In this document: positions 38,650 through 46,291 of the stretch, piece by piece | How the letters are laid out: every line of letters starts with the position of its first letter | Position numbering within the stretch: position 1 is the stretch's first letter | Source of the DNA: Crenothrix sp. D3 | GTDB taxonomy: Bacteria > Pseudomonadota > Gammaproteobacteria > Methylococcales > Methylomonadaceae | NCBI GenBank assembly: GCA_002134785.1 | Contig: MBQZ01000040.1 | Span: forward strand, 124,001 to 188,000 | Reading direction: 5' to 3' | DNA: 64,000 bases | Position numbers and translations under genes: made by a program | The notes under the pieces: model-generated | What the model saw: only the letters and a program-made list of their open reading frames with translations | Database searches by the model: none | What the model was told of the DNA's origin: nothing

Positions 38650-41600
38650 ATGACCCAAATCCAGCACTATCTCGATAAAATTAGTTCACGCCATTCAAGC
38701 GGCAAAGCCACTGAACACAGCTACCGAGGTGATTTACAGAATTTATTGGAAAGCCTACTGCCTGACATTGCCATCACCAACGAACCCACGCGCATAAGCT
38801 GCGGTGCGCCTGATTACATCCTGAGTCGCAATGACTTGGATATAGGTTGGATAGAAGCTAAAGACATCGGCAAACCGCTGAACAGCAAAGAGTATAAAGA
38901 GCAATTTGACCGCTACCGCGCCGCGCTTGATAACCTTATCATCACCGATTATTTGCAGTTTGATTTTTACCGCTCAGGCGAAAAAGTCACCAGTATCAGC
39001 TTAGCGCGGCTAGACGATAAAAAAATCCACGCCCTGCCTGAAAATTTCGCGCACTTTATCGACTTGATAAAAGACTTTGCCCGTTACACAGGGCAGAGCA
39101 TTAACTCCGCGTCGCTACTGTCTAAAATGATGGCAGCCAAAGCGCGATTATTGGCTAACGTGATTGAAAACGCGCTCAACAGTGACGAAGAAAACGCCGC
39201 CAACAGCAGTTTAAAAGACCAACTGCACGCCTTTAAAAGCGTACTACTACATGAAATAACGCCCGCTGAATTTGCCGATATTTACGCGCAAACTATCGCT
39301 TATGGGCTATTTGCCGCCCGTCTGCATGATGACACGCCCAACAGCTTCACACGACAACAAGCCGCTGAAAAAATCCCGTTAAGCAATCCATTCTTGCGTA
39401 AATTATTTCACTATATCGCGGGCTTTGATTTAGATGCGCGTATCGTTTGGATAGTGGACGCACTAGCAGACATTTTCCGCGCTGTGAATATCCAAAAAGT
39501 CATGAGTAGAGACGCGATTAATCGCGTCTCTACCGACCCCATCATTCATTTTTATGAAACCTTCCTCGCCGAATACGACCCCAAACTACGCAAAAGTCGC
39601 GGCGTTTGGTACACGCCTGAGCCTGTGGTTAATTTCATCGTTCGCGCTGTTGATGACATTTTAAAAACTGACTTTAAGCTAAACGGCTTAGCCGATACCA
39701 GCAAAACCACCCTAGAAATTGACACGCCTGTACTGAAAGGCAAAGGTAAAACAAAATACACCGTCATTGAAAAACGTAAAACCCAAGTACATCAAGTGCA
39801 GATTCTTGACCCCGCGACAGGCACAGGCACATTTTTAGCCGCGATTGTTAAACATATTTATGCCAGTGAATTTGCAACCATGCAGGGCGCGTGGAGTAAT
39901 TATGTCGAAGAGGATTTAATACCGCGTTTAAATGGTTTTGAAATACTCATGGCATCGTATGCAATGGCGCATTTAAAAATGGATTTATTATTAACAGAAA
40001 CAGGATATATTCCAAAAAAACAGCCGCGTTTTAATATTTACTTAACCAATTCATTAGAAAAAGAACACCCTGATACGGGTACATTATTCACCTTTGCGCG
40101 GTGGTTATCGGATGAAGCCAACGAGGCTAATTATATTAAACGTGATACGCCTGTGATGGTCGTTATGGGTAATCCGCCTTATTCGGTGAGCAGTAGCAAT
40201 AAAAACGACTGGATATTGGCATTAATTAACGATTATAAAAAGAATCTTAACGAGAAAAATATACAACCATTATCGGATGATTATATTAAGTTTATTCGTT
40301 ATGGTTCACATTTTATTGAAAAGAACGGCGCGGGAATTTTGGCGTATATTTCTAATAACAGTTTTATCGATGGCGTGATTCATCGGCAAATGCGTAAACA
40401 TTTATTAGAAACCTTTGACAGTATTTATATTTTAGATTTACACGGCAGTAATAAAAAGAAAGAAACCGCGCCCGATGGTGGTAAAGATGAAAACGTGTTT
40501 GATATTATGCTGGGTGTGTCAATTAATATATTCGTAAAAACGGGAAATACCGTAGGGGCTGGTCTTGTGCCTGCCCTTGATGATAACAGACCGTTATCCG
40601 AGTTATCAGAACAAATACAAGCACAGGGGCAACCACAAGGGATTGCCCCTACAAATGAGGGAACGATAAATCTAGCAGAGGTTTATCATTTTGATTTATA
40701 CGGGTCGCGTAAACATAAATATGAAACGCTGGCGGCTAATAGCCTTAACTCATTAGCGTGGAATAAAATTGCTTGCCGTGCGCCTGAGTATTTTTTTATT
40801 GCTAAGGATATTGAGGTTCAGCAAGTTTATGAGCAAGGCTTTTCTGTAACAGATTTATTTTTAATTAATTCGAGCGGTATAAAAACCCATCGTGATGATT
40901 TTATAATTGATTTTGATAGAACTGTATTAGCTAAACGAATTGAAGATTTTTGTTCAGCATCCTTTACCAGTCGAGAACTAAAAACTAAGTTTTCTTTGAA
41001 AGAATCGGAAGAATGGATTAATGAAAAACAACAAGAAATTTTTAATGCTGACTTCATAAAGAAAATAACCTATAGACCTTTTGATAATCGATATATTTAC
41101 TATTCATCAAAATTTGTAGAGAGAACAAGAGAAAAAGTAATGCGGAATTTCAAAGAAAATTTAGGCTTAATTGTTACTCGACAATTATCTACCTTTGATT
41201 TTCAGCATATATTTATCACCGATAATATTATTGATGGGAATATGATTTCACTGCAAACAAAAGAATATTCTTATGCTTTCCCGCTTTATTTATACCCAGA
41301 AACCACCGCCCAACAAAGCACCGAAGAAACCAACCACCGCACACCCAACCTCAATCAAAAACTCGTTAAACAAATCGCCGAAAAACTGGGTTTAACATTC
41401 ACCGCCGAAAAAGAAACCATCATTAATACTTTCGCCCCGATTGATATACTCGATTATATTTACGCCGTATTACATTCACCTAATTACCGCGAAACCTATA
41501 AAGAGTTTTTAAAAAGTGATTTCCCGCGTGTTCCCTATCCCGATATAACCACCTTTTGGCACAAAGTTAAACTCGGCGGCGAATTACGCCAACTGCATTT

Positions 41601-41925
41601 ATTAGAAAGCAAGACAAACCTTGGTTTGTATCCCAGCTATCCAATAGACGGCGATAATGTCATCACCCGCAAACTCAATAAACACGATTTTGAAATAACC
41701 GATATTGAAAACCAACGTGGGCGAGTGTGGATTAATAATAACCAATACTTTGATAACGTCCCACAAACCGCGTGGGCGTTTTATATAGGCGGTTATCAAC
41801 CTGCACAAAAATGGTTAAAAGACCGACACGGACGGGTATTAACGATTGAAGATATTAAGCATTATCAAAAAATAATTCATGCTTTAATAGAAACCGACAG
41901 AATTATGCAGGCGATAGCCGCGTAG
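38650..41925 (+). CDS. Type IIG/ISP-like restriction-modification protein (N-6 adenine methylase fused to nuclease)
   Basis: A 1091-residue single-chain enzyme. The N-terminus has a nuclease core (CGAPDYIL...IGWIEAKDIGK, PD-(D/E)xK type). The methylase has SAM motif I in ILDPATGTGTFLAAI (about residue 390) and the catalytic motif IV in VVMGNPPYSVSS (about 505), which implies m6A. A C-terminal target-recognition region of the ISP/LlaBIII kind follows. No helicase motifs are visible, which separates it from full type ISP enzymes. Two palindromic repeats are embedded in frame (39506-39533 and 40552-40652). Neighbours are core genes, so this is a solitary defence-type insertion. Confidence 0.85.
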   Translation: MTQIQHYLDKISSRHSSGKATEHSYRGDLQNLLESLLPDIAITNEPTRISCGAPDYILSRNDLDIGWIEAKDIGKPLNSKEYKEQFDRYRAALDNLIITDYLQFDFYRSGEKVTSISLARLDDKKIHALPENFAHFIDLIKDFARYTGQSINSASLLSKMMAAKARLLANVIENALNSDEENAANSSLKDQLHAFKSVLLHEITPAEFADIYAQTIAYGLFAARLHDDTPNSFTRQQAAEKIPLSNPFLRKLFHYIAGFDLDARIVWIVDALADIFRAVNIQKVMSRDAINRVSTDPIIHFYETFLAEYDPKLRKSRGVWYTPEPVVNFIVRAVDDILKTDFKLNGLADTSKTTLEIDTPVLKGKGKTKYTVIEKRKTQVHQVQILDPATGTGTFLAAIVKHIYASEFATMQGAWSNYVEEDLIPRLNGFEILMASYAMAHLKMDLLLTETGYIPKKQPRFNIYLTNSLEKEHPDTGTLFTFARWLSDEANEANYIKRDTPVMVVMGNPPYSVSSSNKNDWILALINDYKKNLNEKNIQPLSDDYIKFIRYGSHFIEKNGAGILAYISNNSFIDGVIHRQMRKHLLETFDSIYILDLHGSNKKKETAPDGGKDENVFDIMLGVSINIFVKTGNTVGAGLVPALDDNRPLSELSEQIQAQGQPQGIAPTNEGTINLAEVYHFDLYGSRKHKYETLAANSLNSLAWNKIACRAPEYFFIAKDIEVQQVYEQGFSVTDLFLINSSGIKTHRDDFIIDFDRTVLAKRIEDFCSASFTSRELKTKFSLKESEEWINEKQQEIFNADFIKKITYRPFDNRYIYYSSKFVERTREKVMRNFKENLGLIVTRQLSTFDFQHIFITDNIIDGNMISLQTKEYSYAFPLYLYPETTAQQSTEETNHRTPNLNQKLVKQIAEKLGLTFTAEKETIINTFAPIDILDYIYAVLHSPNYRETYKEFLKSDFPRVPYPDITTFWHKVKLGGELRQLHLLESKTNLGLYPSYPIDGDNVITRKLNKHDFEITDIENQRGRVWINNNQYFDNVPQTAWAFYIGGYQPAQKWLKDRHGRVLTIEDIKHYQKIIHALIETDRIMQAIAA
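39506..39533. repeat. Perfect 28-bp palindrome inside the restriction-modification gene
   Basis: GTAGAGACGCGATT and its exact reverse complement, with no loop. It is read in frame as SRDAINRVST (about residues 286-295), just before a conserved-looking IIHFYETFLAEYDP stretch. Similar GTAGAGACGCG palindromes are common dispersed repeats in some bacteria. Confidence 0.9.
40552..40652. repeat. GTAGGGGC...GCCCCTAC repeat inside the restriction-modification gene
   Basis: The ends GTAGGGGCTGGTC and GGGATTGCCCCTAC, with inner AGGGGCAACCACAAGGG, match the intergenic copies at 41995-42065 and 58357-58416. Here it is translated in frame (VGAGLVPALDDNRPL and on to QPQGIAPT, about residues 635-668). Confidence 0.88.
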
Positions 41926-41956
41926 AGTACGCTGTGCGTACCTTTCCATAAAACGG

Positions 41957-42103
41957 TACGCACAGCGTCACTGCCATTAAGTTAAGGATTTACCGTAGGG
42001 GCAATCCCTTGTGGTTGCCCTGATAACGACCTGTTCACAGGGCTGGCACAAGGCACAGCCCCTACATTTTTGTCTTAACTTAATGGCAGTGACGCACAGC
42101 GTA
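41957..42103. repeat. Nested repeat: outer inverted arms around a GTAGGGGC element
   Basis: Outer arms GCGTCACTGCCATTAAGTTAAG (near 41965) and CTTAACTTAATGGCAGTGACGC (near 42073) are exact complements. Inside lies GTAGGGGCAATCCC...GGCACAGCCCCTAC (41995-42065). This looks like one repeat inserted inside another, just after the restriction-modification gene. Confidence 0.8.
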
Positions 42104-42114
42104 CCCTTGTATGA

Positions 42115-42290
42115 TTAAAACCACTCAAAATCAATCCCGCCTTGTAAATTAGCAAGATTAGTAAAGCCTGATTGCTCAAGAGTCTGCGCCGCGTGTTGAC
42201 TACGCACCCCATAATGACAAATCACAATGATTTCTTGTTGTTTATCCAGCTTGTTCAAGCGTTTTGGCAATTGAAGCCCAACGAATACCA
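42115..42290 (-). pseudogene. Rhodanese-domain fragment, 5' truncated
   Basis: The minus strand reads LPKRLNKLDKQQEIIVICHY, then GVRSQHAAQTLEQSGFTN and LQGGIDFEWF and stop. This is the second half of a single-domain rhodanese with the active-site Cys in CHYGVRS. The first half, about 50 residues, is missing: the frame runs into a GTTGGG-type repeat at 42297 and stops. It has no start codon. It probably once encoded a sulfurtransferase such as a GlpE-like protein. Confidence 0.75.
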
Positions 42291-42296
42291 GAGAAT

Positions 42297-42378
42297 GTTG
42301 GGCTGGCGATAGTCAACCCAACAAAACCTGCGTATCATTTATTGTGTTGGGTTGCCAAAAAGCGGCAACCTAACCTAC
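42297..42378. repeat. GTTGGG/CCCAAC repeat at a deletion junction
   Basis: GTTGGGCTGGCGATAGTCAACCCAAC and GTTGGGTTGCCAAAAAGCGGCAACCTAACCTAC are two adjacent hairpins of the same family as 9992 and 3185. Truncated gene ends lie immediately on both sides (rhodanese to the left, Sel1-like to the right), so it marks a rearrangement scar. Confidence 0.75.
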
Positions 42379-42646
42379 GCAGCTAACACCAGAACAACAG
42401 TTTGAAAAAGCCCAAGCATGGTTAGAAGGTGATGACTTCAGCAAACAGTCGCTTGCTGTTGAGCTTTTACAGCCGCTAGTCAATGCGGGCAATACTAAAG
42501 CCATTAATTTATTAGCTTACAGTTATGCGTTTGCCTTGGCGGTAAAAGAAGATATTCCACACGCTTGTCAGTTATATAAACAAGCACTTGATGCAAATAA
42601 CACAGATAAAAAACAGGTCTATTATGACAAATGCAGTAAACCCTAA
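42374..42646 (+). pseudogene. C-terminal Sel1/TPR-like fragment
   Basis: An open plus-strand frame without a usable start reads QLTPEQQFEKAQAWLEGDDF, then LLQPLVNAGNTKAINLLAYS and PHACQLYKQALDANN, ending KCSKP. The helix pattern is that of a Sel1-like or TPR protein. It begins immediately after the GTTGGG repeat and overlaps the start of the next gene by 23 bases, an operon-like overlap. The upstream part has been lost at the repeat. Confidence 0.6.
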
Positions 42647-43781
42647 GCGTTTATTTTTTTTAATTTTCTTATTCGTAATTATTAGTGTTTTGCTACCTAG
42701 CCATGTGACTCAAGCTAAAACAATAAAGGAAAGGGAAGCCGAATTACATCAGGAAAAAGTCTTAATTGCGCAAAAAGCCAAACAACAAGCGGATGCTAAA
42801 GCAGCACGACAAGCTAGAGCTAAAGCTGAAAAAAACCGGGTAGAACGACAAACTGCAAAAACCGAAAAGCGCACCGCCAGAGAAACAATTCAACCAAGTT
42901 CAACCAAAATAACTGATGTTACGCACTCATTTTTTAAAATCAACGAGTTACAATTTTCTGAATTCGCTACAGCCATTGATTCTTCTGAACACCTGCGTAA
43001 CATCAGCAAAATAAGTCCACTTCCAACACCAGAACAAGAGGCAGAGTTAGCAGCTCTTCAAAAAACTAAAGTCATTGAACCAGAAATGGTTGCCATTAAA
43101 GGCGATTGTTTTTTAATGGGTAGCCCCGATACTGAAAAGAAAAGGGCAAGCGATGAAAAACAACATAAAGTCTGTGTAGAGGATTTTAAAATCGGTAAAT
43201 ACGAAGTGACCCAAGCGCAATGGAAGGCAGTAATGGGTAAAAATCCTTCGTATTTAAAAGGTGACAACTTACCCGTTGAAAGCGTCAGTTATAACGATGT
43301 GCAGGACTTTATTAACAAACTAAATACTCAAACAGGTAAAAGCTATCGCTTGCCGACTGAGGCAGAATGGGAATATGCCGCGCGTGCAGGTACAACAACT
43401 GCATTTTATACAGGCGATTGTATTAACACCGAACAAGCCAACTATGACGGTAATTACGATTATAATAACTGTGGTGCAAAAACAGGGGTTAATAAACAAA
43501 CAACGGTAACGGTAGGTTCATACCCTGCTAATCCGTGGGGTTTGTATGATATGGCGGGTAATGTCTTTGAATGGATGTGTTCTGCTTACGTTGATCTATA
43601 TGACGGTAGCGAGACAAAATGCTCAGGCAATAGTAATGCCAACACGTCGCGGGTGTTGCGCGGCGGTTCTTGGAACGGCTTCGCGTGGGACTCACGTTCT
43701 GCTGACCGTTACTACAGCACGCCTGATATTCGCATCCACGACATCGGCTTTCGTGTTGCCCTAGGTCAAACAGCCAGTTAA
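42624..43781 (+). CDS. FGE-sulfatase-domain (C-type-lectin-fold) protein with DGR-like variable C-terminus
   Basis: A 385-residue protein from the ATG at 42624. A signal anchor (about residues 10-28, RLFFLIFLFVIISVLL) is followed by an Ala/Lys/Glu-rich coiled region (30-90) and the formylglycine-generating-enzyme-like domain (about 150-380). That domain shows VAIKGDCFLMGSP, GKYEVTQAQWKAVMG, RLPTEAEWEYAARAG, WGLYDMAGNVFEWMCSAY and RVLRGGSWNG. The last 40 residues have the pattern of a diversity-generating retroelement target, with variable positions nearly all NNC codons. No catalytic role as a true FGE is implied; these folds often serve as ligand-binding displays. The reverse transcriptase is not in this window. 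Confidence 0.82.
   Translation: MTNAVNPKRLFFLIFLFVIISVLLPSHVTQAKTIKEREAELHQEKVLIAQKAKQQADAKAARQARAKAEKNRVERQTAKTEKRTARETIQPSSTKITDVTHSFFKINELQFSEFATAIDSSEHLRNISKISPLPTPEQEAELAALQKTKVIEPEMVAIKGDCFLMGSPDTEKKRASDEKQHKVCVEDFKIGKYEVTQAQWKAVMGKNPSYLKGDNLPVESVSYNDVQDFINKLNTQTGKSYRLPTEAEWEYAARAGTTTAFYTGDCINTEQANYDGNYDYNNCGAKTGVNKQTTVTVGSYPANPWGLYDMAGNVFEWMCSAYVDLYDGSETKCSGNSNANTSRVLRGGSWNGFAWDSRSADRYYSTPDIRIHDIGFRVALGQTAS
43662..43756 (+). other. Candidate DGR variable region
   Basis: From GGSWN to GFRV, the codons at the expected variable positions are GGC, TTC, GAC, GAC, TAC, TAC, AGC, ATT, ATC, CAC and GAC. All but one end in C and all can arise from AAC or AAT by change at adenines only. The invariant positions (SW, RSA, R, TPD, R, IGFR) are kept. 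No matching template repeat or reverse transcriptase was seen on either strand of the window. Confidence 0.5.
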
Positions 43782-43900
43782 GCAAGCCCACACCGTCGCC
43801 ACGGACAGGCAAGCGGTAGCGCAGACCATGTGGGTGAGTATGGGAACAAGACAAAGAGCCGCAACCTAACCTACGAATAATAACTATATCCGAAGTAGAT

Positions 43901-43980
43901 TATAAAACCGTTCGCACTGAGCTTGTCGAAGTGTCAACGTGGTTCGACAAGCTCACCACGAACGGAACTATTTTATTGTG
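43901..43980. repeat. CCGTTCG...CGAACGG palindromic repeat
   Basis: TATAAAACCGTTCGCACTGAGC...GCTCACCACGAACGGAACTATTTTATTGTG. The arms match the copies at 16616, 33563 and 61210. The rest of the 43782-44004 gap holds a CCCACA...TGTGGG potential stem just after the FGE-like gene and a half GTTGGG-type end near 43862. Confidence 0.75.
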
Positions 43981-44004
43981 CTTTAGCTATATCACGCTGA
44001 ATAC

Positions 44005-44849
44005 TTAAAAATTCGCCGACACACTCAAACGAAAGCTAATCGGTTCAACAGGGTGAAAATGGATGTCACCGACAGGGGCGGCTTCATTGCGTAACTGGGA
44101 TTGGTAGTAATAGTCTATGCCGCTGTCTTTGCGATTCAGCAGATTGAAGGCTTCGGCTTGTACTGTCCACGTTGGATTAAATTTGTAGCCGACCATGCCT
44201 GATAACATAATGGTTGCGCTGGAGCGGACGCTGTTATCTTCAATCAAAGAACGCGGGCCAAAGTAACGTAACCGTGGGCCACCAAAAAATCCACCCCAGA
44301 CATCATGTACCGTCGCGCCTGTGGCTAATACCGTACCTATTGAGCCAGGAATATGATTACCTGCGGGATCATCACCACGAAACCGTGCTTTAGATAGACT
44401 TAAATCCATATCAAAGGTCATCCAATCGGTCGGTGAATAGAAGTTAGACCATTCCACCCCATAGCGACGACTGGGGCGACTAGGTTCAGTCGTCCCTGCA
44501 TCACCAACAAACAATAATTCAGAATCAATGTCTAGCCACCAAACGGCTAAGGTACTTTGTAAACCTTCTATCCACGTTGTGCGTATGCCTGTTTCCGCGC
44601 CATAAGTACGCGCCAATGGCACACCTTTGTTAATTTGATTGCCATTTACATCAATGGATGAGCCAGTCACAGGGTCAACTTGGGTATTAATACCGCGAGC
44701 GTCATTACTATGAAAACCTAAGCCGCCGTTCAAATACAGTTCGGTATCTGCCCACGGTCCAAAGGTTAAGCCCAATTTTGGGCTGACGATGCCCGCGTTG
44801 CGTGTGCCGTTATTGTCTGCTTGATTGCTGTTACTGACATCAAAGCGAT
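44005..44849 (-). pseudogene. 5'-truncated duplicate of the TonB-dependent receptor at 50983
   Basis: About 280 codons nearly identical to the C-terminal third of the receptor encoded at 50983-53181, from RFDVSNSNQADNNGTRN to the terminal SFRLSVSANF with its C-terminal Phe. Homology breaks abruptly at 44849 (AAGCGAT, then unrelated CTTGGATTC). There is no start codon, signal peptide or plug domain, so it cannot make a receptor. It lies just downstream of the last ABC permease gene. Mutations between the copies are scattered and mostly conservative, so the duplication is not recent. Confidence 0.85.
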
Positions 44850-44872
44850 CTTGGATTCAACTAACAAATGCC

Positions 44873-46291
44873 TTAGGCTTTAGTAAACTGTCGGCGCAAT
44901 AAAAATAACCCGCTAAGCAATACCGTAACGGTTGCCAGTTGAATTAACGATAACCGCCAATAGGCACTGGTTTTTGGTTTCGCGGTAAAGTGAAAAACGG
45001 GGATATTTTGTTGTTCTTGCGCTGTCCATTCCGCATTGCTCATGATTTTTGGCACAAAAAAATCACGCCATTGGTCTTCGTATTGGTTGACCTGCTCTAT
45101 GAATTGCGCGTAACGCGGTGCGTCTATGCCCGCTAATCGGTCTGCCATCAAAATAACCGCCAAGGAGGGCGAGAGGAAAGACCAGCGTTCCATAAATTCA
45201 AATTGTTGTTGCCGCGCGTGTTCAAATTGATACATCAATGGGCGTATTTGTTTATCGAGTTGTAAGGCGGCGGGCAAGTTGGCAATGTCGCGCGGTAATT
45301 CGCCAGCAGGTTGTTGAATGTCAGAATGGGCTGCATACCATTGGGCGAGTATGGCAGGGCGTTGTGAGTTGGTTTGTTCTTGGAAGTGGCGGATGTCGAT
45401 GATGGTGGTCATGCGTGAAGGCATTTTGGCGTATTGATTCGCCGCCCAGCCTAAACCAGCAGGCACAGCAAAGGTCAGAATCAGCCAAGTACCCAGCATG
45501 GCGATTGCCGCCGCACCCGATGACACAGGCAGTAACAAGAATAATCCTGCAATCGCAAACCAAACCAAGGTGTATAAACTGCTGAACAACAGCCAATGCC
45601 CTACGGCGTTAGCAGTCGCGTCTGAATCCATAACAAAGCTGATGAGCGAACTGCTCAGAATAACCGCCAGTAATAAGCCATAACGCACTGCCAGTGCCGT
45701 GAATACTAATTGCCACGGTTTTGCCGTTTGGGTACACACTAATCGCCAGACCCCGCTTTCACGGTCTTCCTGCACTAAACCATACGTTAAGGCAATGATG
45801 ACTAACGGGGTTAATAATGCCAGTAAGGTGGCGAAATCCAGAAAGCCAAATTCGTGCATTAAGGGGTTGAATAAGGAATCGGTGGTGCGTCCATCGGTGT
45901 GCCGACTGCGGGTTGATACTTTGATATGAGTGCTTAAAAAATCCATTTGACTGGCATTTAATGCCAAGCCGCCTAAGGCGGGTAAATCCAACGGCGGGGC
46001 TTTGGAACTGGCAGAAAACGCGCTGGCTTTTTCCTTGTTTTCTGGTTGTTTAGGCGCGTCGTGCATTTCTGCGGAATTAGCGGTATCGGCGTGCTTTGCC
46101 GCATCGTGTGTTTCTGTGGGTTTTACGCTTTGTTCAGTCGGATGTTCACCGACATGAGCGCGAAATTCGCGTGCTGCCAGTCCTGACCACAGCGCACTGA
46201 AAGTCATTATCAGTAAAAATAAGCCGACAATCCAAAGATTGAGCGCGTTACGACTAAAACGTGTCCATTCAATGGTCATTAGATTCATCAT
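44873..46291 (-). CDS. ABC transporter permease (DUF3526-like), second subunit
   Basis: A 472-residue inner-membrane protein. After the first transmembrane segment (about residues 15-33) comes a periplasmic loop. Its first part is rich in His, Glu and Asp (AHVGEHPTEQ, ETHDAAKHADTANSAEMHDA, residues about 40-80), a plausible metal-binding stretch. Five more membrane segments follow at about 160-285 and at the C-terminus (VTVLLSGLFLLRR). The layout fits the ABC-2 permeases annotated as DUF3526. Its ATG overlaps the stop of the other permease gene (ATGA), so they are made together. Confidence 0.82.
   Translation of the reverse strand: MMNLMTIEWTRFSRNALNLWIVGLFLLIMTFSALWSGLAAREFRAHVGEHPTEQSVKPTETHDAAKHADTANSAEMHDAPKQPENKEKASAFSASSKAPPLDLPALGGLALNASQMDFLSTHIKVSTRSRHTDGRTTDSLFNPLMHEFGFLDFATLLALLTPLVIIALTYGLVQEDRESGVWRLVCTQTAKPWQLVFTALAVRYGLLLAVILSSSLISFVMDSDATANAVGHWLLFSSLYTLVWFAIAGLFLLLPVSSGAAAIAMLGTWLILTFAVPAGLGWAANQYAKMPSRMTTIIDIRHFQEQTNSQRPAILAQWYAAHSDIQQPAGELPRDIANLPAALQLDKQIRPLMYQFEHARQQQFEFMERWSFLSPSLAVILMADRLAGIDAPRYAQFIEQVNQYEDQWRDFFVPKIMSNAEWTAQEQQNIPVFHFTAKPKTSAYWRLSLIQLATVTVLLSGLFLLRRQFTKA

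Noticed and set aside
43528-43854. Minus-strand frame opposite the end of the FGE-like gene, considered as a DGR accessory gene
   Set aside because: Cys/Arg/His-rich composition typical of antisense of the sense gene; no resemblance to Avd or a reverse transcriptase.
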